In this document: positions 21,721-30,399 of the stretch, piece by piece | How the letters are laid out: every line of letters starts with the position of its first letter | Numbering within the stretch: the first letter of the stretch is position 1 | From: Phycisphaerales bacterium | Lineage (GTDB): Bacteria; Planctomycetota; Phycisphaerae; Phycisphaerales; UBA1924 | Direction of reading: 5' to 3' | DNA length: 64,000 nt | Assembly (NCBI GenBank): GCA_028289195.1 | Contig: JANQQR010000023.1 | Coordinates: 248,001-312,000, forward strand | The notes under the pieces: generated by a model | What the model was told of the DNA's origin: nothing | Databases searched by the model: none | The model's input: only the letters and a program-made list of their open reading frames with translations | Program-made: the position numbers and the translations under genes

Positions 21721-23004
21721 ATGGCCGACGACAAGAAGAAACGACTCGGCGGACATCCGGTGGCGACCGGCGTGCTGGTTGCGCTGGCGCTGTTCGCGTG
21801 CGCCGTCGCGTACACGCGCTACGTCGCCGATCCGTGGACGAGGAACGGCCAGATCGCGTCGGACATCGTCATGATCGCGCCCGAGATCGCGGGCGTGGTG
21901 CTCGAGGTGCCGGTAGCGGACAACCAGCGCGTGCGCGAGGGCGACCCGCTGTTCGTCATCGACCCGGTGGACTACGAGCTGATGGTGGCGTCGGCGCGCG
22001 TGGCGCTCGACCAGGCGCGCCAGCGCGTCGCGTCGCTGGAAGCGGCGGTCGAAGCGGCCGAAGCATCGGTGAGCGAAGCGGACGCGGGCATCACGACGGC
22101 GGAGGCCGCGATCGAATCGGCACGGGCGCAGGTCCTCTCGGCCGAGGGGAGCGTGGCGTCGGCGCAGGCGGCCGTGCAGGCGGCTGAGGCGTCGGTCGCT
22201 AAGGCGGCGGCGGGGCTCGACGAGGCGACCAGCGATCGCGATCGCGCCGGGCGACTCGCGGCGGACGGCGCGGGCTCGGTGGCGCGGGCCGAGAGCATGA
22301 CGGCCGCGGCCGAGCAGGCCAAGGCGACGCTCGACGGCGCCAACGCGAGCGAGCGCCAGGCGCGGGCCGAGGCCGATCGTGCTGCCGCGTCTCTCGCGAG
22401 CGCTCAGGCCGGGCTCTCCAGCGCCGCGGCCGGCCTCACCGAAGCGCAGGCGCGGCGAGCGAGCGCCGAGGCGAAGCTCGTGCAGGCGCTGGCGGATCTG
22501 GGCGAGCCGGGCGACGCGAACACCGAGATCCGTGCGGCGCAGGTTGCGCTGGCGCAGGCCGAGCGCGACCTGGTGCGCACACGGATCCTGGCGCCGAGCG
22601 ACGGCTACGTCACGAACCTACAGGTCGACCCCGGCGACTACGCCTCCCCCGGTGTGCCGCTGCTGGCGTTCGTCGACGAGACGTCGTTCCGCGTGCAGGG
22701 TTACTTCCGCGAGACGCAGCTCCGGCGCATCGCGCCGGGGGATCGGGCGATCATCACGCTCATGAGCAACCGTGGCACACCGATCGAGGGCGTCGTCGAC
22801 AGCATCGGGTGGGCGATCAACCCGCCGGACATCGCCACCACGCAGGGAACGAGCGGGCTCGTGCCCCAGGTGCAGCCATCGTTCGATTGGATTCGCCTCG
22901 CGCAGCGCGTCCCGGTGCGCATCCGGATCGAGTCGGTCCCCGACGGCGTGCGCCTGGTCTCAGGCACGACGGCGTCGATCACGATCGAGCCTTCGAGCCG
23001 ATAG
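21721..23004 (+). CDS. HlyD/EmrA-type membrane fusion adaptor
   Basis: A 427-aa protein. One N-terminal transmembrane helix (about residues 14-33), a split biotinyl-lipoyl-like domain (MIAPEIAGVVLEVPV and ILAPSDGYVTNLQVDPGDY), a long alanine-rich coiled coil (about residues 80-270) and a C-terminal beta-barrel domain (FRVQGYFRETQLRRI). The coil is longer and richer in alanine and glutamate than in most EmrA/AaeA proteins, which suggests a tall periplasmic hairpin. It links the FUSC-like permease to the NodT-type channel. Confidence 0.9.
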   Translation: MADDKKKRLGGHPVATGVLVALALFACAVAYTRYVADPWTRNGQIASDIVMIAPEIAGVVLEVPVADNQRVREGDPLFVIDPVDYELMVASARVALDQARQRVASLEAAVEAAEASVSEADAGITTAEAAIESARAQVLSAEGSVASAQAAVQAAEASVAKAAAGLDEATSDRDRAGRLAADGAGSVARAESMTAAAEQAKATLDGANASERQARAEADRAAASLASAQAGLSSAAAGLTEAQARRASAEAKLVQALADLGEPGDANTEIRAAQVALAQAERDLVRTRILAPSDGYVTNLQVDPGDYASPGVPLLAFVDETSFRVQGYFRETQLRRIAPGDRAIITLMSNRGTPIEGVVDSIGWAINPPDIATTQGTSGLVPQVQPSFDWIRLAQRVPVRIRIESVPDGVRLVSGTTASITIEPSSR

Positions 23005-23041
23005 AGATGGAGCGACCACGTCGTCGGGAGGGCCGCCGGCC

Positions 23042-24256
23042 ATGTACGAGATCATCGCGGTGCTCGCCGGGTTCGCGGCGCTCTACAGCGTCTTCGCCGG
23101 CGCGATCGAGCGCTCGTGGGTCAGCGGGCCCATCATCTTCACCCTGTTCGGCCTGCTCGTCGGGCCGATGGGGCTGGGCCTGCTCGACATGGACATCGGC
23201 GGCGAGGAGATCCGCACGCTCGCGGAGCTGACGCTCGCGCTGGTGCTGTTCGCGGATGCCGCGGGCGCGAACCTCGGGGTGCTCAAGCACGCCCGGCGCC
23301 TGCCGTTGCGCCTGCTGGCGATCGGCCTCCCGCTGACGATCGTCCTCGGGTGGGGGCTTGGTTTGGCGGTGCTGCCGGATCTCTCGATGCTCGAGGTCGC
23401 GCTGCTGGCGACGATCCTGGCGCCGACAGACGCTGCACTGGGCAAGGCTGTTGTGTCCAACGAATCGGTGCCGCAGCCGGTCCGCCAGGGGCTGAACGTC
23501 GAGAGCGGGCTCAACGACGGGATCTGCGTGCCTGTGCTCTTTCTGTTCCTCGCGCTCATCGCCGGCGAGACCGAGGAGTCTCCGCTGCAGGTCGGGCTCC
23601 ACCTGTTCCTCGAGGAGGTCGGCATCGGCGCCGCGTGCGGCATCGGCGTGACGCTCATCGCGGTTGCGGCCCTGAAGTTCGCCCACGCGCGGGACGCGAT
23701 CTCCGAAACGTCCAAGAGCGTGATCGTGCTGACGATCGCGCTCACCTGCTTCGGGCTCGCGCAGGCGCTCGGGGGCAGCGGATTCATCGCGTCGTTCCTG
23801 GGAGGTCTGCTCTTCGGCGCGATGCTCTCATCCCGCAAGGAGCCCCTGCTCGAGTCCGCCGAGGGCTTCGGGGACCTGCTCTCTCTGCTGACCTGGGTGC
23901 TGTTCGGCGGCGTCGTGGTCGGCCACGCGGTCGCGGATTTCCACCCCGGCGCGGTCGTCTACGCGATCCTGAGCCTGACGGTCATCCGCATGCTGCCGGT
24001 GTTCCTGACGACGCTCGGCCTGGGGTTCAGCACGGAGGCCAAACTGTTCCTCGGGTGGTTCGGGCCGCGCGGGCTGGCGAGCATCGTGTTCGTGGTGATC
24101 GTGATCGACGCCGACCTCCCCCACAGCCGCCTGATCGCGCTCACGACCGTCAGCGCGGTCGCGCTGAGCATCCTCGGCCATGGGGTGACGGCGAACCCGT
24201 GGGCCAGGGGCTTCGGGCGGCGCGAGGAATCGCGCCAAGCCGCCGACGCGGGTTGA
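23042..24256 (+). CDS. CPA1-type cation:proton antiporter
   Basis: A 404-aa polytopic protein with about 12 hydrophobic segments. The family motifs are ATILAPTDAALGK and NVESGLNDGICVP (the ND pair of CPA1 antiporters) and GWFGPRGLASIVF near the C-terminus. The ATG at 23042 is chosen as the first codon giving an N-terminal helix. It lies 37 nt after the adaptor gene in the same orientation, so it belongs to the efflux island. Inferred role: Na+ or K+ for H+ exchange at the inner membrane; ion choice cannot be read. Confidence 0.88.
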   Translation: MYEIIAVLAGFAALYSVFAGAIERSWVSGPIIFTLFGLLVGPMGLGLLDMDIGGEEIRTLAELTLALVLFADAAGANLGVLKHARRLPLRLLAIGLPLTIVLGWGLGLAVLPDLSMLEVALLATILAPTDAALGKAVVSNESVPQPVRQGLNVESGLNDGICVPVLFLFLALIAGETEESPLQVGLHLFLEEVGIGAACGIGVTLIAVAALKFAHARDAISETSKSVIVLTIALTCFGLAQALGGSGFIASFLGGLLFGAMLSSRKEPLLESAEGFGDLLSLLTWVLFGGVVVGHAVADFHPGAVVYAILSLTVIRMLPVFLTTLGLGFSTEAKLFLGWFGPRGLASIVFVVIVIDADLPHSRLIALTTVSAVALSILGHGVTANPWARGFGRREESRQAADAG

Positions 24257-24323
24257 CGGACAGCGCGTGGATTGCGGGAGCCCGCTTGGGAACGCCGATA
24301 CTGCCGAGCATCGGAGGTGTCCC

Positions 24324-25403
24324 ATGACCGGGCAGAATGTCCTGAAGGGGATTGTGGTCGTCGCGGTTGCCGGCTGGCTCGGCGCGTGCTCGTCGGTCGG
24401 GCCGAGGACCGTCGAGCGCGATCGCTTCGACTACAACACGGCGATCGCCAACTCGTGGAAAGAGCAGACGCTGCTCAACATCGTCAAGATCCGGTACGCG
24501 GACATGCCGCTGTTCGTGGAGGTGGCGTCGGTAGTGGCCGGGTACACGCTCGAGAGCGAGGTCAGCGTCGCGGGCACCTTCCCGTCGCGGAGCGTGCTGG
24601 GCGGCGACACCGTCAGCGCGGGTGCATCGGGCCGATTCACGGATCGGCCAACGATCACCTACGCGCCCATCACCGGGCAGCAGTTCAACACCAGCTTCAT
24701 GACCCCGATCCCGCCGGAGGCCGTGCTCTTCCTCATGCAGACTGGCTGGGCGGCCGAGCTGATCATGCCGCTGATCGTCGACGGCATCAACGGGCTGCGC
24801 GCCCAGGTCGTCGCGGGCATCAGCCAGCGGAGCGGCGACAGCGACTACTACCGCGCCATCGAGCTCTTCACTGAAATCCAGCACTCCGGCGCGCTGGGGA
24901 TCCAGATCCGCCAGGTCGGGGAGCAGCGCCTCGCGGAGCTCATCCTCCACCGGGACGGCGTCCCAGACGACGCCGTCTCGGCCCTGAGAGAACTGAGCGA
25001 GTTGCTCGGGCTCGCCCCCGGCGAGCGGATCCTCACGGTCACCTACGGCGCGGTGCCGAGCGACGACACGAACCTGGCGCTGCTCACGCGTTCGATGCTG
25101 CAGATCATGATCCAGATGGCGACGCTGGTCGATGTGCCCGAAGCGCACGTCGAGAGCGGGCAAACGGTTGCCTCGGCTCCGAGCACGGAGGTCGAAGAGG
25201 GCGCCCGAACGATCAATATCTACTCGTCCGCGGACCGTCCCGACGACGCGTTCGTCGCGATCCGGTACGCCGACCACTGGTTCTACATCGAGGACGGCGA
25301 CTTCGCGTCGAAGCGCACGTTCGCGTTCCTGATGATCCTCTTCTCGCTGACCGAGACCGGCGGACGCGAGGGTCTGCCGCTGGTCACGATCCCCTCGGGC
25401 TGA
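24324..25403 (+). CDS. Lipoprotein of unknown function, paralogue A
   Basis: A 359-aa protein. The ATG at 24324 has GGAGGTG upstream. The lipobox is WLGAC (C22). After the leader comes DYNTAIANSWKEQTLLNIV..RYADMPLF, and near the end HWFYIEDGDFASKRTFAFLM. Both blocks recur in the 25904-27127 product (QLAESREMLLNIVRLRFGDP and HWFWIDESDVDSKSVLEAL), so the two are paralogues. I do not recognise a named domain. Placement after an exporter and antiporter suggests an envelope-associated role; the biochemical function is unknown. Confidence 0.8.
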   Translation: MTGQNVLKGIVVVAVAGWLGACSSVGPRTVERDRFDYNTAIANSWKEQTLLNIVKIRYADMPLFVEVASVVAGYTLESEVSVAGTFPSRSVLGGDTVSAGASGRFTDRPTITYAPITGQQFNTSFMTPIPPEAVLFLMQTGWAAELIMPLIVDGINGLRAQVVAGISQRSGDSDYYRAIELFTEIQHSGALGIQIRQVGEQRLAELILHRDGVPDDAVSALRELSELLGLAPGERILTVTYGAVPSDDTNLALLTRSMLQIMIQMATLVDVPEAHVESGQTVASAPSTEVEEGARTINIYSSADRPDDAFVAIRYADHWFYIEDGDFASKRTFAFLMILFSLTETGGREGLPLVTIPSG

Positions 25404-25526
25404 GCTGCGCCGAGGCTCCGCGGATCTGTTGGCTGGCGCGGACGGCGAGAGACCACGCTGGACCATCTCCGGGCACCCCGCCATTCGATAGACTGCGAGC
25501 GCCGGCTCGTCTGTCCGGCGGAGAGC

Positions 25527-25901
25527 ATGCTCATGCTGAGCGGGATTCGAACGGTCAGGGGGATGGCGGTGATGACCTCCCTGGTCCTGACCTGGGGCTG
25601 CGCCTCATCCCATGAAGTGCGCCAGAGCTCGGCCGCCCGTCCAACGATCTCGACCTCATCCAGCACCGCGTCTTCGTTCACGCGCGGGGATCTCGGCGTG
25701 CCCGATCACGGGCAGAGTGTGGCGGTGCCGGCGGCGTTCGCACCGACCGATGCCGCGGCGCATGGCTCTCCTGACCCGCGAGCCGCGATAGTGCACATCG
25801 CGCCCGATCGCGAGCGCCCCGCTCGGGATCGGCGGCTCACGATGCGCCAGAAGCGGATATTCGTCCTCGGTCTCACTTCAACCAAGCAAGCTCGGAGATA
25901 G
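25527..25901 (+). CDS. Small putative lipoprotein between two paralogous lipoproteins
   Basis: A 124-aa protein with GGCGGAGAG upstream of the ATG at 25527. The N-terminus is hydrophobic and ends LVLTWGCASS, a weak lipobox with Trp at -2. The rest is Ser/Thr/Ala-rich then basic, with no recognisable domain. It ends 2 nt before the next gene, whose RBS (GGAGA) overlaps its last codons, which supports it being real. It could also be a degraded fragment of a longer gene. Confidence 0.5.
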   Translation: MLMLSGIRTVRGMAVMTSLVLTWGCASSHEVRQSSAARPTISTSSSTASSFTRGDLGVPDHGQSVAVPAAFAPTDAAAHGSPDPRAAIVHIAPDRERPARDRRLTMRQKRIFVLGLTSTKQARR

Positions 25902-25903
25902 CC

Positions 25904-27127
25904 ATGATGCGCAGATCGATGTGGAGACTCGCGGCGAAGGTGCCAGCGGGGCGCGTGCTCATCTGTTTGGCTTTCGGGACGCTCGCGGGGTGCGCATCGA
26001 TCGGGCCAACAAAGCTCGTGGATACGCACCAGGGATACAACGACGCCGTGCAGCTCGCGGAATCTCGCGAGATGCTGCTGAACATCGTCCGGCTCCGGTT
26101 CGGCGATCCGATCCAGTTCCTCGAGGTGACACAGATCAACTCGTCGTTCTCGGTTGGAGCGACGGCGTCCGGCAGCGCGGCGAACGTCGGGGGAGCGGGC
26201 GCTGCGGTCGGTTCGCTCGGTGGCAGCGTGAGCTACAGCGACTCGCCGACCCTCACGTTCACGCCAAGGAGCGACCAGCAGTTTGCGCGGGACATCCTGC
26301 TCCCCGTGCACCTGCACGACGTGATCTCCTTCACGAATCGTGGCGGGGCGTACGACAGCGCGTTTTTCGCGCTGCTCACCTCGGGCATCAACGAGGCGCC
26401 CGACATCCCCGGGCCGAACGGCGAGCTGTACCTCCAGAGGCTGCGGGCACTTCGAGCGCTCATCGAAGAGAACCACGCGTGGATCACCCACGGGAAGAAG
26501 TGGGTCCCGAAGTCCAACGTTCCCATCGCGGTGGAGGAGATCACAGCATTCGATCACGTCTGGGCGACGAACAACGGGTTCCAATGGACGGACGCCGAGG
26601 CGTTCCTTGGCGAATCCGGGCGCGGGAAGGCGATCATGGTGCTCGAGTACCACACGCCCCTACTGGTTCTCAAGGATCCGTCCGACCCACAGACGGAGGA
26701 GTACGTGCGGCTGCTCGGGCTGGAGCCGGGACTGCGCGAGTACATCATCCGGGCCGCTACCGACGAGATCGCCCTGGGACGCAGCCTGAATTTCATCTAT
26801 GTCGGCTTCCGTTCTCTCAAGGAGATCATGGGGATCGTTTCCGAGTATGTCGACGTGCCGGCCGAGCTTTCCGATACCGTCCCGCAGCCTCGATACCGGA
26901 GGACGGGCGAGAACAAGCTGCCGTTCAGGGTGCGTTCTTCGGAAAGGGAGCCGCGCGACACGGCCTACAAGGTGCTGGTGCACGACCACTGGTTCTGGAT
27001 AGACGAGTCGGACGTCGATTCGAAATCGGTCCTGGAGGCGCTGTACGCGATTCTGCTGCGTCAGTCGGGCGCGTCCGAGGTTGGTGCGCCGACGCTTACG
27101 CTTCCGGTCGGTCCTCAGAGCAATTAG
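25904..27127 (+). CDS. Lipoprotein of unknown function, paralogue B
   Basis: A 407-aa protein with lipobox TLAGC (C30). It shares with the 24324-25403 product an N-terminal LLNIVRLRFGDP block and the C-terminal HWFWIDESDVDSKS block. It differs in the centre, where there is a glycine/serine-rich stretch (SGSAANVGGAGAAVGSLGG) and a region of about 80 extra residues. The gene is followed after 59 nt by the second aconitase X large subunit on the same strand. Function unknown. Confidence 0.78.
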   Translation: MMRRSMWRLAAKVPAGRVLICLAFGTLAGCASIGPTKLVDTHQGYNDAVQLAESREMLLNIVRLRFGDPIQFLEVTQINSSFSVGATASGSAANVGGAGAAVGSLGGSVSYSDSPTLTFTPRSDQQFARDILLPVHLHDVISFTNRGGAYDSAFFALLTSGINEAPDIPGPNGELYLQRLRALRALIEENHAWITHGKKWVPKSNVPIAVEEITAFDHVWATNNGFQWTDAEAFLGESGRGKAIMVLEYHTPLLVLKDPSDPQTEEYVRLLGLEPGLREYIIRAATDEIALGRSLNFIYVGFRSLKEIMGIVSEYVDVPAELSDTVPQPRYRRTGENKLPFRVRSSEREPRDTAYKVLVHDHWFWIDESDVDSKSVLEALYAILLRQSGASEVGAPTLTLPVGPQSN

Positions 27128-27186
27128 ACGCGATCGAACACGAGAGTGCCTGGCTCTTACATCGCGACGATCCCAAGGAGCGAGCC

Positions 27187-28764
27187 ATGAAACGAAGAGA
27201 CTTCATCAAGACCGCGACGTCAGCGGCAGCGCTCCCGGTGGCGGTGGGCCTGACGATCGAAGGAAGTCAGTCGGCGCACGCCCAGCCTTCGACCGCGAGC
27301 GCCCGGCGGATCCGCAATGCCGCGGGGACCGATGATCCCAGCGCATTCGATCACGTGCATTGCGATCAGTTCGGACTCGACGCTGAGGGGCGCCCGGTCG
27401 CCGACAACCTCACCGGAACAGGATCCGACATCGCTTCCTCGGCGCACGATCCCGAACGCCCCCACAAGATGACCCTGACTCCCGAGGAGCAAGACATCCT
27501 CGACGGGAGCAAAGGCGAAGTGATGGCCAAAGTGCTCCAGACGATCGTCAGGCACGGCGAGTTGTTCGGAGCCCAGCGCCTGGCCGACTGCGGCGGGCGG
27601 CCTCACTCTTCGCTCTATACCGGCGGCCCGTGGGTAGGACCCGTCCTGGAGATGTTCGAGGAGATCGCTGACGCCGGGCTCAAGGCGTTCGCGCCATACA
27701 CGGTGAACCCGATGGTCATCGATCTCTACACCGTCGGCCGAGACCCGGTCAAGCGCAGCAAAGAGCTGGACGCGTTCCCGCTGCAGGGCCGGCTCATCCA
27801 GGTGCACACGAGCCTGGGCTGCGAGCCGCTGAATCAGTGGAGCTGCGCCTGTTACTTGCCCGAGGTGGGGAACACCGCGGAGCCCGGCACAATCGTCACC
27901 TGGGCCGAGTCTTCTGCCGTCAACTACGGCAATTCGGTGCTCGGCCTGCGCGTCAACCGGATGGCAACCGGGATGGAGATCCTCTGCGCCATCGCCGGGA
28001 AGGTGCCCGTGTTTGGCCTGCTCACCGACGAGGGCCGGCGAGCGAAGTGGCATATCGACGTGAGGCTGTCCGAGGAGCCGCACTGGGGAATCCTGGGGAC
28101 GGCGATCGGCTACAAGGTCGTTGACCGGATCCCCTACATCACCGGTGTCGACGAGTGGATCGGCATGGAGGGCCGGAAGCCGGATCCGATTGCGGTGGGC
28201 AAGCTCAAGGCGATGGGCTCGGCCACCGCGGCGAGCGGCGCCGTCGGGTTGTACCACGTTGAGAACGTCACACCCGAGGCTCTCGATCTGGGGCGCGGCT
28301 TGCTCGTCGACGACCACGAGACATACGTGATCGATGACGAAGAGCTCGCCCGCATCCGCGAGGGGCTGCCGAACCTCTGGAAAGAGCAAAACGGCGACCC
28401 GACCGGGGTGTACATCGGGTGCCCGCACAACACCTACGACGAGATGGTCTACTGGTGCCAGAGGCTCAAGAGGGCGCTCGATGAGGCGGACCAGGAACAG
28501 CTCGCGCTCCCCGTCGTGCTGGCGAGCTCCGTCGTCGTGAGGGATCACCTGCTCGACGAGCACCCCGTCCTGGTCCGCGACGTGAAGCGCGCGGGTGTGT
28601 CATTCACAAACATTTGCACCCCTGCGTTTATGGGCCTCAAGGGCATGGCCGACATCGAGCGTGGCGTCACGAATTCGGGCAAGGCGCGCTGCTACTCGAA
28701 TCTCCGTGTGTACGACGACGACGACCTGATCACGATCGCGGTGACCGGCAAGGCGCCGAACTGA
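27187..28764 (+). CDS. Second Tat-targeted aconitase X catalytic subunit
   Basis: A 525-aa protein. The ATG at 27187 has AAGGAG upstream. The leader MKRRDFIKTATSAAALPVAV is a twin-arginine signal. The DUF521 domain starts near residue 95 and shows SCACYLPEVGN (C220, C222), WAESSAVNYGNSVLG, IGCPHNTYDE (C412) and FTNICTPA (C477), the same positions as in the 14006-15565 product. Roughly 60% of residues in the core agree. The extension between leader and domain differs (GTDDPSAFDHVHCDQ). The gene is followed after 14 nt by its small subunit, but here no BKACE or SDR gene follows. Substrate unknown. Confidence 0.88.
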   Translation: MKRRDFIKTATSAAALPVAVGLTIEGSQSAHAQPSTASARRIRNAAGTDDPSAFDHVHCDQFGLDAEGRPVADNLTGTGSDIASSAHDPERPHKMTLTPEEQDILDGSKGEVMAKVLQTIVRHGELFGAQRLADCGGRPHSSLYTGGPWVGPVLEMFEEIADAGLKAFAPYTVNPMVIDLYTVGRDPVKRSKELDAFPLQGRLIQVHTSLGCEPLNQWSCACYLPEVGNTAEPGTIVTWAESSAVNYGNSVLGLRVNRMATGMEILCAIAGKVPVFGLLTDEGRRAKWHIDVRLSEEPHWGILGTAIGYKVVDRIPYITGVDEWIGMEGRKPDPIAVGKLKAMGSATAASGAVGLYHVENVTPEALDLGRGLLVDDHETYVIDDEELARIREGLPNLWKEQNGDPTGVYIGCPHNTYDEMVYWCQRLKRALDEADQEQLALPVVLASSVVVRDHLLDEHPVLVRDVKRAGVSFTNICTPAFMGLKGMADIERGVTNSGKARCYSNLRVYDDDDLITIAVTGKAPN

Positions 28765-28778
28765 CTCTGGAGGCGACG

Positions 28779-29228
28779 ATGAGCAAGAAGACGTTTCGCG
28801 GACGCGTTGTGATCGCGGGAGAAGTTAGCGGCAAAGCGACCGTCTCCCGTCAGCCGTTCAACACCACGGGCTCCTATCTCACGAATATGTTCGCGGGGAA
28901 CACCGAGACGGCGCCCTGCACCGATTCGGGCAATGCTGAATTGTTTCAGAAAGACATCAAGGGCGCAATCCTCTGCACACCGACCACGGTCGGATCGACA
29001 ATGGGCGGAATGGCCCTCATGGGGATGAAGTCCCTCGGCGTCGGACTCGAAGCCCTGCTGTTCTCCAAGCCGATCGACACGCTCGCAGCGGCGGGCGTGC
29101 TGATGGCCGAGATCTGGAAGGACGAGAAGATCGTCACCGTCGACATGCTGGGCGACGAATTCCTGGAAGCCGTCCAGACCGGCGATCCAATCACTATCAA
29201 AGAAGACGGGACCGTCGAGGTCGGCTGA
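28779..29228 (+). CDS. Second aconitase X swivel (small) subunit
   Basis: A 149-aa protein. The ATG at 28779 (MSKKTFRGRVVIAGEVSGKA) has TGGAGG upstream. The DUF126 pattern is present: KATVSRQPFNTTGSYLTNMF, the GSTMGG loop and TIKEDGTVEVG at the end. It closely matches the 13479-13925 product. No signal peptide, so its exported partner would have to carry it across the membrane, or the pair works in the cytoplasm. It converges with the barrel gene that follows. Confidence 0.86.
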   Translation: MSKKTFRGRVVIAGEVSGKATVSRQPFNTTGSYLTNMFAGNTETAPCTDSGNAELFQKDIKGAILCTPTTVGSTMGGMALMGMKSLGVGLEALLFSKPIDTLAAAGVLMAEIWKDEKIVTVDMLGDEFLEAVQTGDPITIKEDGTVEVG

Positions 29229-29288
29229 TGCCCGTATAGAGGAATCGCGCCGGACGCTCCTGCATGGATGGCGCGACTCGCTTTGGGG

Positions 29289-30245
29289 TCACTTGGGAAA
29301 GAGCAGCGTGATCTCGAAGCGCACGCCCCACTCCTGGCCGTCTCTGGGGGCCTCGGCGTAGTAGCGCCCGCCGATCTGGAACTGCACGCGCTGGCCGCCG
29401 ATGCTCGTGACCTGCGAGATGTTGAGGTTCACGGGGATCGTCCACTGGTCGGCCGTCCAGTTGTAGGTCGACTCGCTGGTGAGGACGAAGGTCGTGCCCT
29501 TGGGTGTCGTGAGCGCGACGAAGGGCTGGAAGAACGTGGAGTTGACGGTGGGCAGCTCGTCGCTGCCGGCGACCTTCCACACATGGTTGGCCAGGGCGCC
29601 GTAGGTCAGCGTGTTCTCGCCGACGGGATCCTGGCGCAGCGCGACGCCGGTCGGACCGAGCCCGAGCTGTTTGGAGCGGAACAGGTCCTTGGTTCCGGTC
29701 GGGAGGAGGATCGCCGGCCCGGCGCCCAGCACCCAGCCGTTGATCGGCTCACGCGGCGAGAAGAACAGGCTCTGCAGCGTGTCGCCCAGCCCGAACTCCA
29801 TGTGGCCGTCGGGCGTGCGCTCGGCGTAGATCAGCGGGATGATCGTGCGCGAGATCAGGTTCCAGTCTTCGCTCAGCGTGATCGGGACCACGGGCTGCAT
29901 GTTGACCACGAGGGCGTCGCGCCCGTCGCTGGTGCCGGCGTTGTTCCAGTTGAACTGGAAGGGGACGCTGATCAGATCGGCGACGGGGTTCTGGAGCTTC
30001 TTGGCGAGATCCGAATCTGAGTGCGCGGAGCCCTCTGCGGGCGTGTCCTGCGGTGCCTGCTCATCGAGCACTTCCGGGAGCTCGGTTTCGGGCGACGCGG
30101 GGTCCGCGTCCGAGTCCTGGGCCCGAACAAACAGGAGCGAGGGGCTCACGCCCAGCGGGCTCTCGGGCGGTTCTCCGCCGAGGGCCGGTGCGCAGAGCGA
30201 TCCGGCGAGCGCGAGTTCAATCATCGGAAAGCGTCGTCGGAGCAT
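29289..30245 (-). CDS. Outer-membrane beta-barrel transporter-like protein (neuromedin U-type annotation)
   Basis: A 318-aa protein starting at ATG 30245 (MLRRRFPMIELALAG); another in-frame start lies 36 nt upstream. A signal peptide is likely. The mature part has the pattern NPVADLISVPFQFNWN, SEDWNLISRTIIPLIY, WVLGAGPAILLPTG, TVNSTFFQPFV and ends in an aromatic strand (GVRFEITLLFPK). This is the planctomycete and proteobacterial family often labelled transporter or neuromedin U. Probably an outer-membrane channel; substrate unknown. Confidence 0.75.
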   Translation of the reverse strand: MLRRRFPMIELALAGSLCAPALGGEPPESPLGVSPSLLFVRAQDSDADPASPETELPEVLDEQAPQDTPAEGSAHSDSDLAKKLQNPVADLISVPFQFNWNNAGTSDGRDALVVNMQPVVPITLSEDWNLISRTIIPLIYAERTPDGHMEFGLGDTLQSLFFSPREPINGWVLGAGPAILLPTGTKDLFRSKQLGLGPTGVALRQDPVGENTLTYGALANHVWKVAGSDELPTVNSTFFQPFVALTTPKGTTFVLTSESTYNWTADQWTIPVNLNISQVTSIGGQRVQFQIGGRYYAEAPRDGQEWGVRFEITLLFPK

Positions 30246-30399
30246 GGAGCAACCTCGTGGTCTGATGGCACGGACGACCATACAGGACTCGGCGCATCAG
30301 CGGCGAGGCTAGCCCGACACGCGAAGTGCGCTTCACGACCACCCGCGGGATGGTGCGCTTTGTGCATAGTTGCGTTCTCGCCGAGCGGCGCCGCTCCGT

